Shown here one piece after another: positions 44,213 through 55,622 of a DNA stretch of 64,000 bases (positions are counted from its first letter, which is position 1; each line of letters starts with the position of its first letter). The position numbers and the translations under genes are program-made. Location of the stretch: positions 61,763,018 through 61,827,017 of the forward strand of contig CM045763.1 of assembly GCA_025200525.1 (NCBI GenBank), given 5' to 3'. The notes beneath the pieces are model-generated. The model had not been told where the DNA came from. It did not search any database and saw nothing but the letters and a program-made list of their open reading frames with translations. The stretch is from Camellia lanceoleosa. Lineage: Eukaryota; Streptophyta; Magnoliopsida; Ericales; Theaceae.

Positions 44213-44832
44213 TGCTCATTTGGTACATGGGTTTGGGTGAGGTTTAAAAAAAAGATAAAATAAATTTTTTAGTTTAATAAGATAAAATATCACATATAAA
44301 TCATAATTATTTTTTTTTTTCTTACAAAAATCAAAAAATTAAAAAAGACCATCCCAAATAAATTTTTTTAACTCTAAGTTAAAATAATAAAAAATTCAAA
44401 AATTCAAAAAAAAAAGAAAAAAGAACCCTAATTGCGTTAGTTGAAGAATAGCTCGTATCTAAAATGCCCTTAGGTCTAGTTTGACAAGTGATTTTTTTTA
44501 GTTAAAAAGTCAAAAAGTTACTAAAAAAGTCAAAAAATCAACAATCTATACCAAAATGTCATCCCAAATATAGTAATTTTTTTTACATCATATTTTAGTC
44601 AAAAAGTCAAAAAATTACTAAAAAAATATGTTCTCAAACGATGCTTTAATTGAAGAATAGTTCATATCTATAATGCCCTTAAAAATTGAAAATGTGCATT
44701 GCACATGACCATTTTCGGTTAAAAAGTTATCTATTGTTCTTAATTGGTACAAAATAAAAAAATTTAAGATTAAATGTGTTATAATTAAAATAATAGAAAC
44801 TTTGAATCAAAAAATAATAATAATAATAGGAA

Positions 44833-46170
44833 CTAAATTAAAACTCAAGTGAAACTATAGGGATCATTGTTGAAATTTGTCCCTTTTTTTGGTTTCAATT
44901 CTATGAAATTTTAAGTTAAGGCTTGTTTTGAGAAGAAGGTTTAGTTTAATGTATCTAATATTAAGATTTTATAAAATAAAGAACATGCAACAGTTTCATA
45001 TTATTTGAAATCCTTAACATTTTCATAAAGTAATTTTTTTTTATAGAGAAATCTTAGCTCATTACAGTGACGAGCTGAAATTTCTCAAATTATATTATTG
45101 AGGGACCTTAACTAATAACAAAAAAATATATTGGACATTTTTTATACCTAAAGTTAGGGAATGTTTCACTAATTCTTTCTTTGAGAAGTCATAGTTTTAA
45201 TTAAACAATTCAAAAATCACTATAAAAAAGTCAATATTTTTTTACACATTTTTTTTATTATAAAATATTAAAAAACTAATTTCTAAAAGGAAAATGTTTT
45301 GTGGCACTAAACTGCCTGGCACTAATGGCACTAATTTCCTATTCTGGTAACTTTGTTTTTTTTTTTTTTTACCTGAAATAGAAATTTCGGGGCATTAGTG
45401 CCCAAAATTGCGAGCTGCATATCGTGGTTGTTTCTAAAATAGGCCCAAATCACTTCAAAGGCTACAGCCCACTGAGAACCTTTTTTAGTAATTTATTTTA
45501 TGAAATATAAAGATTAAAAAAAATTCATTCGTTTGATAATTTCTAAAAAAATGTACTTTTTTATTAATGAGTCATTTTAAGAGGGCTGTTATTTGCCCGA
45601 ACTTTTTTATTTTTGCCTTCCCACCTCTTTGAACTCTTATCTAGCAAAATGAAACCCTTCTATTTTTTCTTTGAACTCCCATCTTAATACTAACTATACC
45701 CCTAATCCCAAATTAAAACTCAAGTGAAACTATAGGGACCATTGATGAAATTTGCCCCCTTTTTTGGTTATAATTCTATGAATTTTTAAGTTAAGGCCTG
45801 TTTTGAGAAGAATGTTTAGTTTAATGTCCATAATATTAAGATTTTATAAAATAAAGAACGTGCAATACTTTTATATTATTTGGAATTCTTAACATTTTCA
45901 TAGAGAAATTTCTTTTTTTTACAAAGAAATCTTAGCTCGTTATAGTGACGAGCTAAAATTTCTCAAATGATATTATTGAAAGACTTTAACTAATAACAAA
46001 AAAACATATTGAACATTTTCTATACCTAAAGTTAGAGAATGTTTCACTAATTCTTCCTTTGAGAAGTCATAGTTTTAATTAAACAATTCAAAATCACTAT
46101 AAAAAGTCAATATTTTTTTACACATTTTTTTTATATAAAATATTAAAAAAATTATTTTCTAAAATAGGCT
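44833..46170. repeat. Direct duplication of about 450 bp
   Basis: AAATTAAAACTCAAGTGAAA at 44833 begins a block of about 450 bp. The block is repeated from 45710 with small changes, through GACGAGCTGAAATTTCTCAA and TAGTTTTAATTAAACAATTC. Between the copies (45584-45710) lies the left part of the element seen whole at 46723-47677. The area is a mosaic of duplicated pieces. Confidence 0.85.
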
Positions 46171-46722
46171 TGAATCACTTCAAAGGCTACAACCGACTGA
46201 GAACTTTTTTTTATAATTTATTTAAAATTTTATTTTATAAAATACAAATGTTAAAAAAATTCATTCGTTTGATAATTTCTAAAAACACTTACTTTTTTTA
46301 TTTTTGCCCCTCCACTTCTTTGAACTCTCACCCAGCAAAATGAACCCTTCTATTTTTTCTTTGAACTCCCACCTTAAGACTAACTATACTCCTAATCCCA
46401 AATTTATACCCTAGCTCCCATTCCCAACCACTACCTCTGGCAATTGACTCAATAGAGCCCTCATCATCGGCAATTCCACCATTGTCGTTGTCTTCCTCCT
46501 CCTCCTCTTCATTCTTCCTCTTCTTTTTCTTCTTCTTCTTCTTATCATGACCTAGATCGCCACAGCCATTTATGAAAAACCATAAGATTAGGGTTAGGGT
46601 TTTGAGAGAAGATGAGAAAGAAGAAGAAGATGGTTGGGAACCGAGATCAAGGTTGGACTCGATGGCCATAGTTGTGAGGAGTTCGCAACGACGAGAGAGC
46701 TGTTATTAGTGAGTCATTTTAA
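46171..46722. repeat. Partial copy of the 46723 element and duplicated flank
   Basis: 46295-46680 is homologous to 46735-47110. It has the same TTTTTCTTTGAACTCCCACC, CCCAACCACTACCT and GGGTTAGGGTTTTGAGAGAA words. The copy lacks the terminal repeat. It carries a Lys/Glu-tract ORF on the - strand (46669-46328), like that at 47163-46801; neither looks like a conserved protein. Confidence 0.75.
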
Positions 46723-47677
46723 GAGGGCTGTTATTTGCCCGCACTCTTTTATTTTTGCCTCTCCATTTCTTTGAACTCCTACCCAGCAAAATGAAACCCT
46801 TCAATTTTTTCTTTGCACTCCCACCTTAATACTAACTATACCCCTAATCCCAAATTTATACCCTAGCTCCCATTCCCAACCACTACCTTCGGTAATTGAC
46901 TCAATGGAGCCCTTATCATCGACAGTCCCACCATTGTCGCTGTCTTCCTCCTCCTCCTTCTTCTTCTTCTCATCGTGACCTAGATTGCCACGGCCATTTA
47001 TGAAAACCATAGGACTAGGGTTAGGGTTTTGAGAGAAGATGGGAAAGAAGAAGAAGATGGTTGGGGACTGAGATTGAGGGTGGACTCGACGGCCATAGCG
47101 GTGAGGAGTTCGCGACGGCGAGACAACCACAACACTACAAAAAATTAAAGTTTTAGAGACCAAAATTTAGGGACAAAATTATTTTTTAGGGATCAAATAT
47201 TTTTGTTGGGAAAAATATCATTATTATCTTTTTTGGACTAAATTTTTTATCTCAAAAAAAAAAAAAAACCATTTTGAGACCAAATTATTTTGTCCCTAAA
47301 AGTTCATTTATTAGTGATATTTTTAAAATTTTGTCGCTAAAAGCCTAATTTTTGACTTTGTGGGACGACCTTTTAGCAACTATCTTCACGACGGTAGAAA
47401 TTGGTCCCTAAATGTCTTTTGTAACAAAATTTTTACTTTTAGAGACCAAAACATTTAATCTCTAAAACTCTTATATGTTGTAGTATAAACCCAAAAGACA
47501 AAAAAGAAGAGAGAAAAATAGGAGGGGATCGTGGTGGTGAAAGGTTGTGGGAAGGGTTAGGGTTCGAAAGATAGAAATGGGATCAAAAATAAAAATTATT
47601 GTTGGGGCAAAATTATAATAAAACAAATAGAAAGTGAGGGTCAAAGGGAAAAAAGGTAAGAATATTTAGCAGCCTTT
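46723..47677. mobile_element. DNA transposon, 955 bp, perfect 8-bp TSD CATTTTAA
   Basis: The left end GAGGGCTGTTATTTGCCC and the right end (inverted) AAAGGCTGCTAAATATT form terminal repeats. CATTTTAA flanks it exactly on both sides (46715-46722 and 47678-47685). A relative with the same ends is at 60717-61528. An 8-bp duplication is hAT-like, but the termini are not typical of hAT, so I leave the superfamily open. A CACTA-like MITE (47133-47485) is nested inside. Confidence 0.85.
47133..47485. mobile_element. CACTA-like MITE, nested
   Basis: The left end CACTACAAAAAATTAAAGTT and the right end ...CTTATATGTTGTAGTA are inverted. Both are followed inward by TTTTAGAGACCAAA-type repeats in opposite orientation. 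Flanking triplets CAA/TAA nearly match. The terminal base of the right end (A for G) is the main deviation from a CACTA terminus. Confidence 0.72.
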
Positions 47678-47699
47678 CATTTTAAACTTTTACTTTTCA

Positions 47700-48839
47700 G
47701 GGAGAAATTACTATATTACTCTTGTCAAAGGTAGAGCCCTTATTGATGGTAAAATGAACTTTTGCACTAATCTAGTGAAATTTCCTAAAATATTAGCTTT
47801 TTTTTTAATTAAATATTACTATTTTAGTCAAACCAAATACAAAATTTGGATTTGGCTTATTTATTAGTCAAAAAAAAAAAAAAAAAAAACTTTTTAGATA
47901 TAGTCAAACAAGCCAGGGAGTTTTAACTAATTATATTAATACCAATTTGCTATGATTTTGATTGTATTATCAAGGAAACATGCCTTCAAGTGTTATTGAA
48001 AATCTATATTTCAGATATCAGTTTGGCTAAATAAATATATCAATTTTTAACGTATTTTCTACCGCCTATATGTTATGGGAAACTCTATAATCTTTTTTTT
48101 TGTTTTGGGGCGGTAGTTATGATTTTTGTAATTTTTGGTTATGAACTACGATTTTTGTAGTTTTTAGTTATGATTTATATTTTACTTATGATTCAAAAAA
48201 TGTTTAATTATATCTTATGTAGTATTTATGACCTTCTTTTTTTTTTTTTTTTTTATGGCTCAAAAAAAAAATCTAATTATAACATTTGTGGTAAATAAAA
48301 CCATAAATGTCATAATTTACATATGATACATACCATTTAAATGTGTATAAAAAGGGTATGTCTATGTACTATAAGATGACTTCATGTGTTTTTTTTTTTT
48401 GGGCAAAAGTATGTTATATCATTTTTAAAGAGTTGTTCATTGTAGTATTAGTATGGATGTTTTATTTATTTATTTATTTATTTTATAGATTGAGATTATA
48501 GTATGGGTGTTAGAAAACAGTTATATTTAATTCTCATTATATTTTCTCCTCCATTTGTTGTATTCTATCCTTCCATTCTCCATTTAAAAGAGCATGAAAT
48601 ATTTATTTCATGTAGGGCGTAGCTACATTGTAGGTTGTGTTCAAATGAACCCACTGAAATTTTTTAAGTAATTGGGATTGACTCAATATTTATTTAATAA
48701 TTTGTAATCTCAAGGAACAAATTTTAAAAAAATAAATGATATTTTGAAATTTCATCAAAATAATCCCACTAAATTATATAGTTGAAGAGAATAGGGTAAA
48801 CAACTAATAAGTTATAATAGTTGAATTTAATTCTTATCA
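47700..48839. other. AT-rich spacer
   Basis: No gene is seen. There are A/T homopolymer tracts, a TTTAT repeat at about 48460-48482 and repeated TATGATTTTTGTAATTTTTG words near 48117-48180. Confidence 0.5.
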
Positions 48840-49132
48840 AGTCCTATTGAAAATAAGTCTTAGTAAAATCGTCGCTAAAAATAATTTTTTATAACGATTT
48901 TTTTCATATGTTGCTAAAAATTGACAATTAGTGACTTTCTTTATCATGATTTTTATAAATTGTCGCTACAACTTACAATTAGTGACTTTTTTGTGACGAT
49001 TTTTTTAAATTGTCGCTGAAAATTGAAAATTAGTAACTTTTTTTGTAAAGATTTTTTTGAACTATTGTTAAAACATATAATTAGTGACATTTTTTGTGAC
49101 AATTTTTAAACTGTCACTGAAAATTAACAATT
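48840..49132. repeat. Degenerate TTAGTGAC repeats, copy 2, split by a retrotransposon
   Basis: This is homologous to 38370-38655 (AAAATTGACAATTAGTGACT..., five or so units). It breaks off at the AGTAA duplicated by the Tat-like insertion. The block continues after it at 55618 with AGTAACTTTTTTAATAATGT and ATTAATTATCATAGGATCTA, matching 38640-38745. Confidence 0.75.
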
Positions 49133-49137
49133 AGTAA

Positions 49138-49697
49138 TGACATGGGTAAGCCCATAAAGGTTATAGCCCACCACTTAGGGCCCAATACATAATTTAAATA
49201 CTAAAATCCAACGTTGCTGGAGCTCAACGTGACATTAAGAACCAATGACATCTAAACAAGTGGCAAGAGAAGGACAAACCACATAAGCAGACAAAGATCC
49301 TGCAAAGTTATTGCATTGCCCATCAGCCATTAATGGAGTTCCTTATAGCATTTATTGCGATAACCCCTCCCCATCGGGACAGAACGGCCTCACCATGAAC
49401 AAGGTAAGCTAGAGCATAGACTTTCGGCCAAGGTGACAGATCGGAAGGGACAACGAAATGATTAGCAGAGGATATAAGCAAGCATCGAAGACAAGGAAAA
49501 GGTTAAGCTTTCTATCACTACTCTATCCCTACATTCCATCTCTCTTTCTAACTTGCTCGTCGGAGGGTTCGCTGAAGGACTCCCCGTTCCCCATTGAACT
49601 CTTGTGCAGGTCTCTCTGTGGGCTTGGTACCTTGGGCACCAATTTGGGAAGCGTGGATTAGTCCGACCCGTTCCATCTAGAACACGCTGTAATATCA
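49138..49697 (+). repeat. Left LTR of Tat-like element
   Basis: It is 560 bp, the same length as the right copy, with roughly 30 differences by eye. It starts TGACATGGGTAAGCCC and ends ACACGCTGTAATATCA. Confidence 0.95.
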
Positions 49698-49699
49698 GT

Positions 49700-49716
49700 T
49701 AGCACCGTTTGTGGGA
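49700..49716 (+). promoter_or_regulatory. Primer binding site candidate, tRNA-Asp-like
   Basis: TAGCACCGTTTGTGGGA lies two bases after the LTR. It agrees with the plant tRNA-Asp complement at about 11 of 17 positions, including CCGTT. The GCGCCGTTTGTGGGA style is common in Tat elements; here CpG sites read as CA, as if deaminated. Confidence 0.6.
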
Positions 49717-49818
49717 ATCCTTTTGCTCCGCGCGCCAATTGTGCTCATTGTCGCCGGAGACCTTTTTCCAATAACCCCTTTCTGCCACCCACCAAAGTAG
49801 ATGGTCACAATTAGATTC

Positions 49819-51716
49819 ATGGCTTCTCACCACAATGTTGCCAACCACCAAGCCGACCCTCCCGATCCAAACAACCCGCCGCAGTATTTCACTGAGCTCA
49901 CCAACAGCATTAACCGCCTGGCCAAGCAAAACCAAGCCCTGATTAATGCTCTACTCTAAAAGAACCTTCCTATGCCTCCTCCACCGCCTCCAGATATCCC
50001 ACATAACCAAGAACGAGCCCCGAGCCATACTATCCAGCAGCCCCATCCACCCAACTTGGAAGGCTTGCGACCCCCTCCTCTAGATATGAACCTGCCACCC
50101 CGGGTCCTACCTCCATCGGTCCAGGCACCCACCCCCGAGGGAGAGGCCAGTAGTGTCCAGCTCCCGCTGCATTCCGGTGGTGACAACGTTCCTCTCTAGG
50201 ACGTGGAACTCCGAGCCATGAAGCTCCAGCTCCAAGGAGTCATGCAGAATATACAGCATAAACCATCTACCACAGCCAACTCATCATTCGTTGCTTCCAT
50301 CAGGGACAAACCTCTACCTCTTATGTTTAAAATGCCCTCGATTGAATCTTTCGACGGTACAACGGACCCAGTCGATCACTTGGAGACCTACAGGACCCTC
50401 ATGATCCTCCATGCATTCCCTGATGAAATCATGTGTCGGGCTTTCCCCGTAACACTTAAGGGGTCGGCCCGACTGTGGTTTAATCAACTACCAACGGACT
50501 CTGTCTCTATCTTTCAACACCTGAGTGACTCCTTCCTCAGCCACTTCATTGGTGCCCAGCGCTAACGGCATCCGGCAACTCAACTCCTTAACATCTGTCA
50601 AACGGAGGGAGAGTTACTGCGCAACTTCGTCACCCGCTTCAACACCGAGACCTTGTAGGTGGCAGAAAATGATGACAAGGTCATTCTCATGGCTTTCATG
50701 GCCGGTCTACAATCATCTAATTTCCTTTTTTCCCTCTCCAAAAACCCCTCGACCTCCATGGCAACCCTACTCTCCAAAGCCCAAAAATACATGAACGCCG
50801 AAGATTCCCTGGCTGCCCGACAAGATCCTACAGCCAAAAACCCACCCCCCGAGAGAAGAGAAAGGACTTAGAAACTAGAAACACCCAGTATACTCACCAA
50901 ACACCTCAGTATACCTACCGACCAGCCCGAGCCGACCGGTCGATGCCAACCTGACCGCCCGGCCAGTTCAAACGATACACATCCCTTAACTCCCCCATAG
51001 AACAAGTCTTGAACCAGATTCAACGAGACTATCCCCCTAAAATGGCCCCAATCATCACGGTCTCCTTCCAACCGGCGAGACCAATCCAAATACTACCATT
51101 TTCATCAGGACCACGGCCATAATACCGAGGAGTGTGTCAACCTCAAAGATCAGATCAAGGCCTTGATACGTCAGGGACATCTTAGTCGATTCAAGGAAGC
51201 CTGCCCTCAGCAAAGGCAAAGAACTGAACCTATCAGAAACAACCGTTGGCGCACCCATCCTCAACAACTCGCACAATCTAACCAAGGTCATGATCGCCCT
51301 CCACAGCAACCCCGGGCACAAGGTAACCCTGCCCCCCTCTGTTGGAGAGATCAGAGTTATTGCTGGCGGGCTTGCTTGTGGAGGACCATCCCACTCGGCT
51401 CAACGGGCAGAACTTAGAAAAATAAGGCAAGGTTCACACAAAGAAATTGCCCTATTGGACCGACCCTCCAAATAGCCCAAGCAGTGGATGGAGCCCATCA
51501 CCTTTACAGAGGTCGACTGCATAGGCATCCGTTACCCCCATGACGACCCTCTCGTCATCGTTGCCCTCCTCTTCAATTACAAAGTCAGACGGGTTCTCGT
51601 CAACAACGGCAGTTCTTCAGACATCATCTTCCTAAATCCCTTTCGCCAACTCAAGATCAGGGAAGAAAGTCTGTCCCCTCTCCAAACCCCATTGGTCGGT
51701 TTTACTACAACATGAT
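49819..51716 (+). pseudogene. gag and start of protease of the Tat-like element
   Basis: One frame runs from ATG 49819 to 50871, broken only by stops at 49957, 50197, 50563, 50656 and 50869. It starts MASHHNVANHQADPPDP. It carries the capsid core (FKMPSIESFDGTTDPVDHLE, AFPVTLKGSARLWFNQLP, FMAGLQSSNF). About 130 residues on, after frame changes, comes YHFHQDHGHNTEECVNLKDQ, the usual Zn-finger-like element of Tat gag. At 51488-51715 a protease start reads RRVLVNNGSSSDIIFLN, where the catalytic triplet would be DNGSS; Asp is replaced by Asn (GAC to AAC). The frame then stops at a junction near 51716. Confidence 0.88.
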
Positions 51717-51866
51717 TTAAAACTTCACATTTTAAGACCTTTACATTTCAATGTTTTACAAGTTAGACTGGCTCCCTATTGGGTCGTGATTTAAAACTTC
51801 ACATTTTAAACTTCACTTTGCGTCGTGGTTTTCTCACAACTTAGACTGGCTTCCTACTTCTCAACC
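51713..51866. repeat. Twofold 75-bp repeat at the pol-deletion junction
   Basis: ATGATTTAAAACTTCACATT... leads to TTAGACTGGCTCCCTA. This is followed by a second copy (GTGATTTAAAACTTCACATT ... TTAGACTGGCTTCCTA) with small indels. It begins where protease coding ends. The 51867-52056 spacer to the antisense ORF holds an 18-19 base A tract at 52010-52029. Confidence 0.8.
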
Positions 51867-52056
51867 TTTACTACGATTTATACACAAGCCTTATTTGAAT
51901 GACCATTTTCATTCTTTTCAGATCTAGAAGAAATAAAGACAACAGTATGAAAAACACAATTCATAATTTTATTCATTTACAAACTTACACATAAGTTCAC
52001 TACAGAAATTACAAAAAAAAAAAAAAAAAACCCAACTCATAAAGAAATTACATCAG

Positions 52057-54305
52057 TCACTCATCCTCGTTCGATGCCAAGTCTTCTTCGTCAACCCCCT
52101 CATCTAAGGGGGTTTGGGCCACATCGTCTTCATCGATTCTCACACTGTTGAAATCTAAGTCTGCGAACAGCTCTTCTGCTCTACATTTAAACGTCTTCCA
52201 GCCACTGTTCCAGAACTCAGCCATCTCATGCTTGTAGAAGTCTGACCGTTGGAAGCTCTGGATCACTTCCTCTTCACTCCTACTTCTAGCAGTCGCTCCC
52301 GACGAGCCAGGCCCCCTATCCCTCTCTCTTGCCAAGCTACTGGCGATCGCAGCATCAATAGCCATCTAAAAGTCAGCGGATCCCTTGAATTGCTCTACCG
52401 CTGAAACACATAGGTTGGGGTACGCTGCCCTCTCAGATGCTAACTTGGTCCTCTCCTCTTCCAAGGCTTTCTCCAACTCGGCCTTCTCTGCCAGCTCGTT
52501 CGCCAACACCCTCTCCAACCCAGCGATCTTCCTACTTGCTTCTTCCTTTTCTTTGATCGACTGAGCACGTAGATCTTCATTGCAGACCATGGCCTCGTTC
52601 CACCTTTCGTTGGTGACGGTGCAGGCTTTCTGGGCCTCTTCTAGCTTCTTCTGCTCGCCACCCAACTGGAACTCGAGTGACACCACCTTGCGGCGTTCCG
52701 CCTCCAGCTCTAACTTGGTCTCGAACAGCTCAGCATTAGCACGGTCGGCTGAATAGCCCTGCACCATTGCCAACACCTCCATCTTCTTGGTTTTCTAGGC
52801 CTTTTCCAGCCCCCTAACATACGCGCGACTTTCCTCTACCCCCCGATCTCCCTTCTTAAATTTTCAAGCTCGGCCTTCACCTTCTCCAACTTTGCCTCCA
52901 GTGGCTTAATTTCGCCCTTTGCGCGCGCCGCTTTGTTCAATAAGGCTCTTGCTAAGGCTGTCGCCTCCATCTGGGCCGAGCACAACCCCCTTAGCAGTTC
53001 GGCCTCTGTGAAACTTGCCATCGAACGCATGACTGCGTCCTTTACCACCCCCAAGAGCCGATCGACAGCAGTCCTAGCTTCACATCATTCTTTTTTCAGT
53101 CGCCCAGACACTGTTGGAGTGTGGTAAATGGCAGCCTTCAACCTGGCCCTCTCTCCTTTTCCTTGGGGCGCAGGACCCCCCTTAGGCTGTTGCTCTGCCC
53201 CCTGCTTAGGGCCAGTCACCCCACCTTCCACTTGTACTTCGGGGCCCATGGCATTCCCCACCCTAACCCTTTTCTCTTCCAGCTCCACCTCTGGGGCAAC
53301 CTCCGCCACCCCCTCCTTCATCTTCTTCAACGCTGGCTCCTCCTCACCCTTGTCCACCCTCTTCTTCTTCTTCCCCTTCAACACAGCCTCCACCTCCTTG
53401 TTGCCTCTCTCCTTCAACGGATCGACTGGGGGTGGTTGTGGCTCAAAACTGCCCAAGTCCTTTTCCCCCAGCGGCTTGGGGCGCGGTTGGATTTTTTCTC
53501 TCGCGATCGGTTTTGACGGATGGCCTAACTGTGCTTCTTTGTATTTATTGGCCTTGGAAAAGATTGTCCTATCCTCCGCCTCCTACACCTTCCTCCTCGC
53601 CTCTAGCAATGCCGGCGCAAGATCTCCACCGGTCTGCTGAGGGCCTAGCCTTGAGGCAAACAAGGCTGAGGGTTGAACGAGGTCGTCCCATTTGGCATCC
53701 TTCTTCTCCCTCCATGCCTTCATCTTCTTCACCCTCTCCTCTACCGCTGCCCCCAACCTTGGCTCCACTGACTTAGTTGGCACTCTCCACACTGTGCACA
53801 CTCTTACTCCTCCGTTGGCGGACACATAGAACCACCGCGGCCTTCACCCCTTAATTGACGACGGTAACTCCGCCACTAGACCCTTCCCTGCCGCCGCTTG
53901 TAAAGTGAACCAAGTCTCTTGCTGGCCCGAAGACTTGTAGCATGCAAAAAACTCGTCCACCATCATTGCAGCCCCCTCGTTCGCCCGCGGCCACGCGCTT
54001 GCACAGGCCAGTAAGATCTTCCACACATCGGGCATCAGTTGGCCCGGAGACACCTCCAGCCGATCCAACACATCCACTACTATCTGGGGGAGTGGCAACC
54101 TCAAACCCCCCTTTAATGCCTCTTCGTAGAGGGCAAACTCCCCCGTTCGAGCATTAGATGGGCTCATCTTGGATGTTGGCAGTTTTAACTCTATTTCGCG
54201 AATTGACATTTCACGCATGACCTCCAACTCTTCGCCAGTAAAGGTCGACTTGTTTGCTCGTGTGCCGTTGATCCGCTCTACCTAATTGATCGGCTTTGCC
54301 GCCAT
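52057..54305 (-). pseudogene. Antisense ORF of the Tat-like element (putative gypsy-type transposon protein)
   Basis: Reading leftward from ATG 54305 (MAAKPIN), one frame continues to about 52836. It is interrupted by stops near 54284, 53844, 53583 and 53085. After a frameshift near 52800 it goes on to 52057. Residues in the first block (EEALKGGLRLPLPQIVVDVL, QLMPDVWKILLACA) match the PF04195 putative gypsy-type transposon pattern of GLR.PL...V..VL...QL.PN.W. The middle is Lys/Glu/Pro-rich, and the rest (52782-52366) is strongly coiled-coil (AELEKALEEERTKLASERAA). The C-terminus is acidic. Function unknown. No LTR-internal sense coding matches it. Confidence 0.82.
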
Positions 54306-55057
54306 CGCTGGATGAGCGGTCGCCTCACGGCCCCTCACCTCGCCTCCGTCTCAGATTGCTCCGAGATCTATCAGATCGTGCCCCTAACGATCTAGTCTCG
54401 CGGTGGGCACCTCATCCTGAGCCATCTCTCTGGTATGCCTGCATATAGCTTCAGACGCTGGTACAAGGTAGTTCACAAAATGTTACAGAGATGTATCACT
54501 CACCACAAAAGAGTTTACTTTTGGAACGTTTTGGTTTTTTGAGAAAAGATAGGTAAAGCGGATAACACCAAAAGCCCAAGGCTTACCTGTATTCCAAGGG
54601 TCACAATTAAATTTTGCCAGCTTGAAAATTTTCAAAAAATTCGCAAAAACCGCCTTTTTAACACCCTATGTTAACCTACCCTTTCGTTTCCTGCCCAACG
54701 CCTAACTTCTCCTATCACGGGATTCCGCCGCGTGTACGACCACGATCCACTGCCCCCTTCCTCTACCCTATCTTTTCCACTTCAAATCACCATGTGCCCT
54801 GCCACTTCTCGAGCCCCGCACACCGCCACTTGCCCCTCCACTCGGTCACCCTTCGCGGTCGGCCCTCCTCATGGTCGGCCCCTTCACTCGGTCACCTTTT
54901 GCAGTCGTCCCTCCTCAGGGTCGGTCCCTTTGCTCAGCCACCTATCACCGTCGGCCCACCTCTCGGTCGGTCTTCGCCTCGCCGGTCTCTCACAACCATC
55001 GTTTTCTTCATTATTCCCTTCGTTGGACTAAAGCTGCACTTGGGAATGGAGGACTAT
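54306..55057. other. Leader between antisense ORF and right LTR, with polypurine tract
   Basis: This would contain the promoter of the antisense ORF. 54840-54995 has degenerate CACTCGGTCACC / GGTCGGCCCCT words in a row. GGGAATGGAGGA at 55042-55053 is the polypurine tract before the right LTR. Short Pro/Ser ORFs here are not taken as genes. Confidence 0.6.
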
Positions 55058-55617
55058 TGACATGGGTAAGCCCATAAAGGTTATAGCCCACCACTTAGGG
55101 TCCAATACATAATTCAAATACTAAAGCCCAACGTTGTTGGAGGTCAACGTGGCATTAAGAACCAATGACATCTAAACACGTGGCAAGAGAAGGACAAGCC
55201 ACATAAGTAGACAAAGATCCTTCAAAGTTATTGCACTGCACATCAACTATTAATGGAGTTCCTTACAGCATTTATTGCGATAACCCCTCCCTGTCGGGAC
55301 AGAACGGCCTCACCATGAACAAAGTAAGTTAGAGCATAGACTTTCGGCCAATATGACAAGTCGGAAGGGACAACGAAATGATTAGCAGAGAATATAAGCA
55401 TGCATCGAAGACAAGGAAAATGTTAAGCTTTCTGTCACTAATCTATTCCTACATTCCATCTCTCTTTCTAACTTGCTTATCGGAGGGTTCACTGGGGGAC
55501 CCCCCGTTCCTCATTGAACTCTTGTGCAGGTCTCTTTGTGGGCTTGGTACCTCGAGCACCGGTTTGGGAAGCGTGGATCAGTCCGACCCGTTCCATCTGG
55601 AACACGCTGTAATATCA
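55058..55617 (+). repeat. Right LTR of Tat-like element
   Basis: TGACATGGGTAAGCCCATAA to ACACGCTGTAATATCA, 560 bp, followed by the target duplication AGTAA. Confidence 0.95.
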
Positions 55618-55622
55618 AGTAA

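Larger units (their letters stand above)
49138..55617 (+). mobile_element. Ty3/Tat-like LTR retrotransposon with gag and antisense ORF, no pol
   Basis: Two 560-bp LTRs (TGACATGGG...AATATCA) are flanked by AGTAA on both sides (49133-49137 and 55618-55622). Downstream of the left LTR come a primer-site-like sequence, gag and the start of protease (to about 51716). Then, in reverse, comes a long ORF related to the plant putative gypsy-type transposon family (PF04195-like), down to 52057. Reverse transcriptase, RNase H and integrase are absent. Antisense extra ORFs near the 3' LTR are known from some Tat-lineage elements. Such a deletion derivative must have moved in trans. Confidence 0.9.

Noticed and set aside
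46328..47163. Two similar - strand ORFs with Lys/Glu tracts
   Set aside because: They are alike only because the transposon interior is duplicated. The tracts are CTT/CTC simple repeats, and there is no family match.
52933..53776. Forward ORFs of 114-170 codons across the Tat-like element's right half
   Set aside because: They are shadows of the antisense ORF, whose codon pattern and family match are on the - strand.
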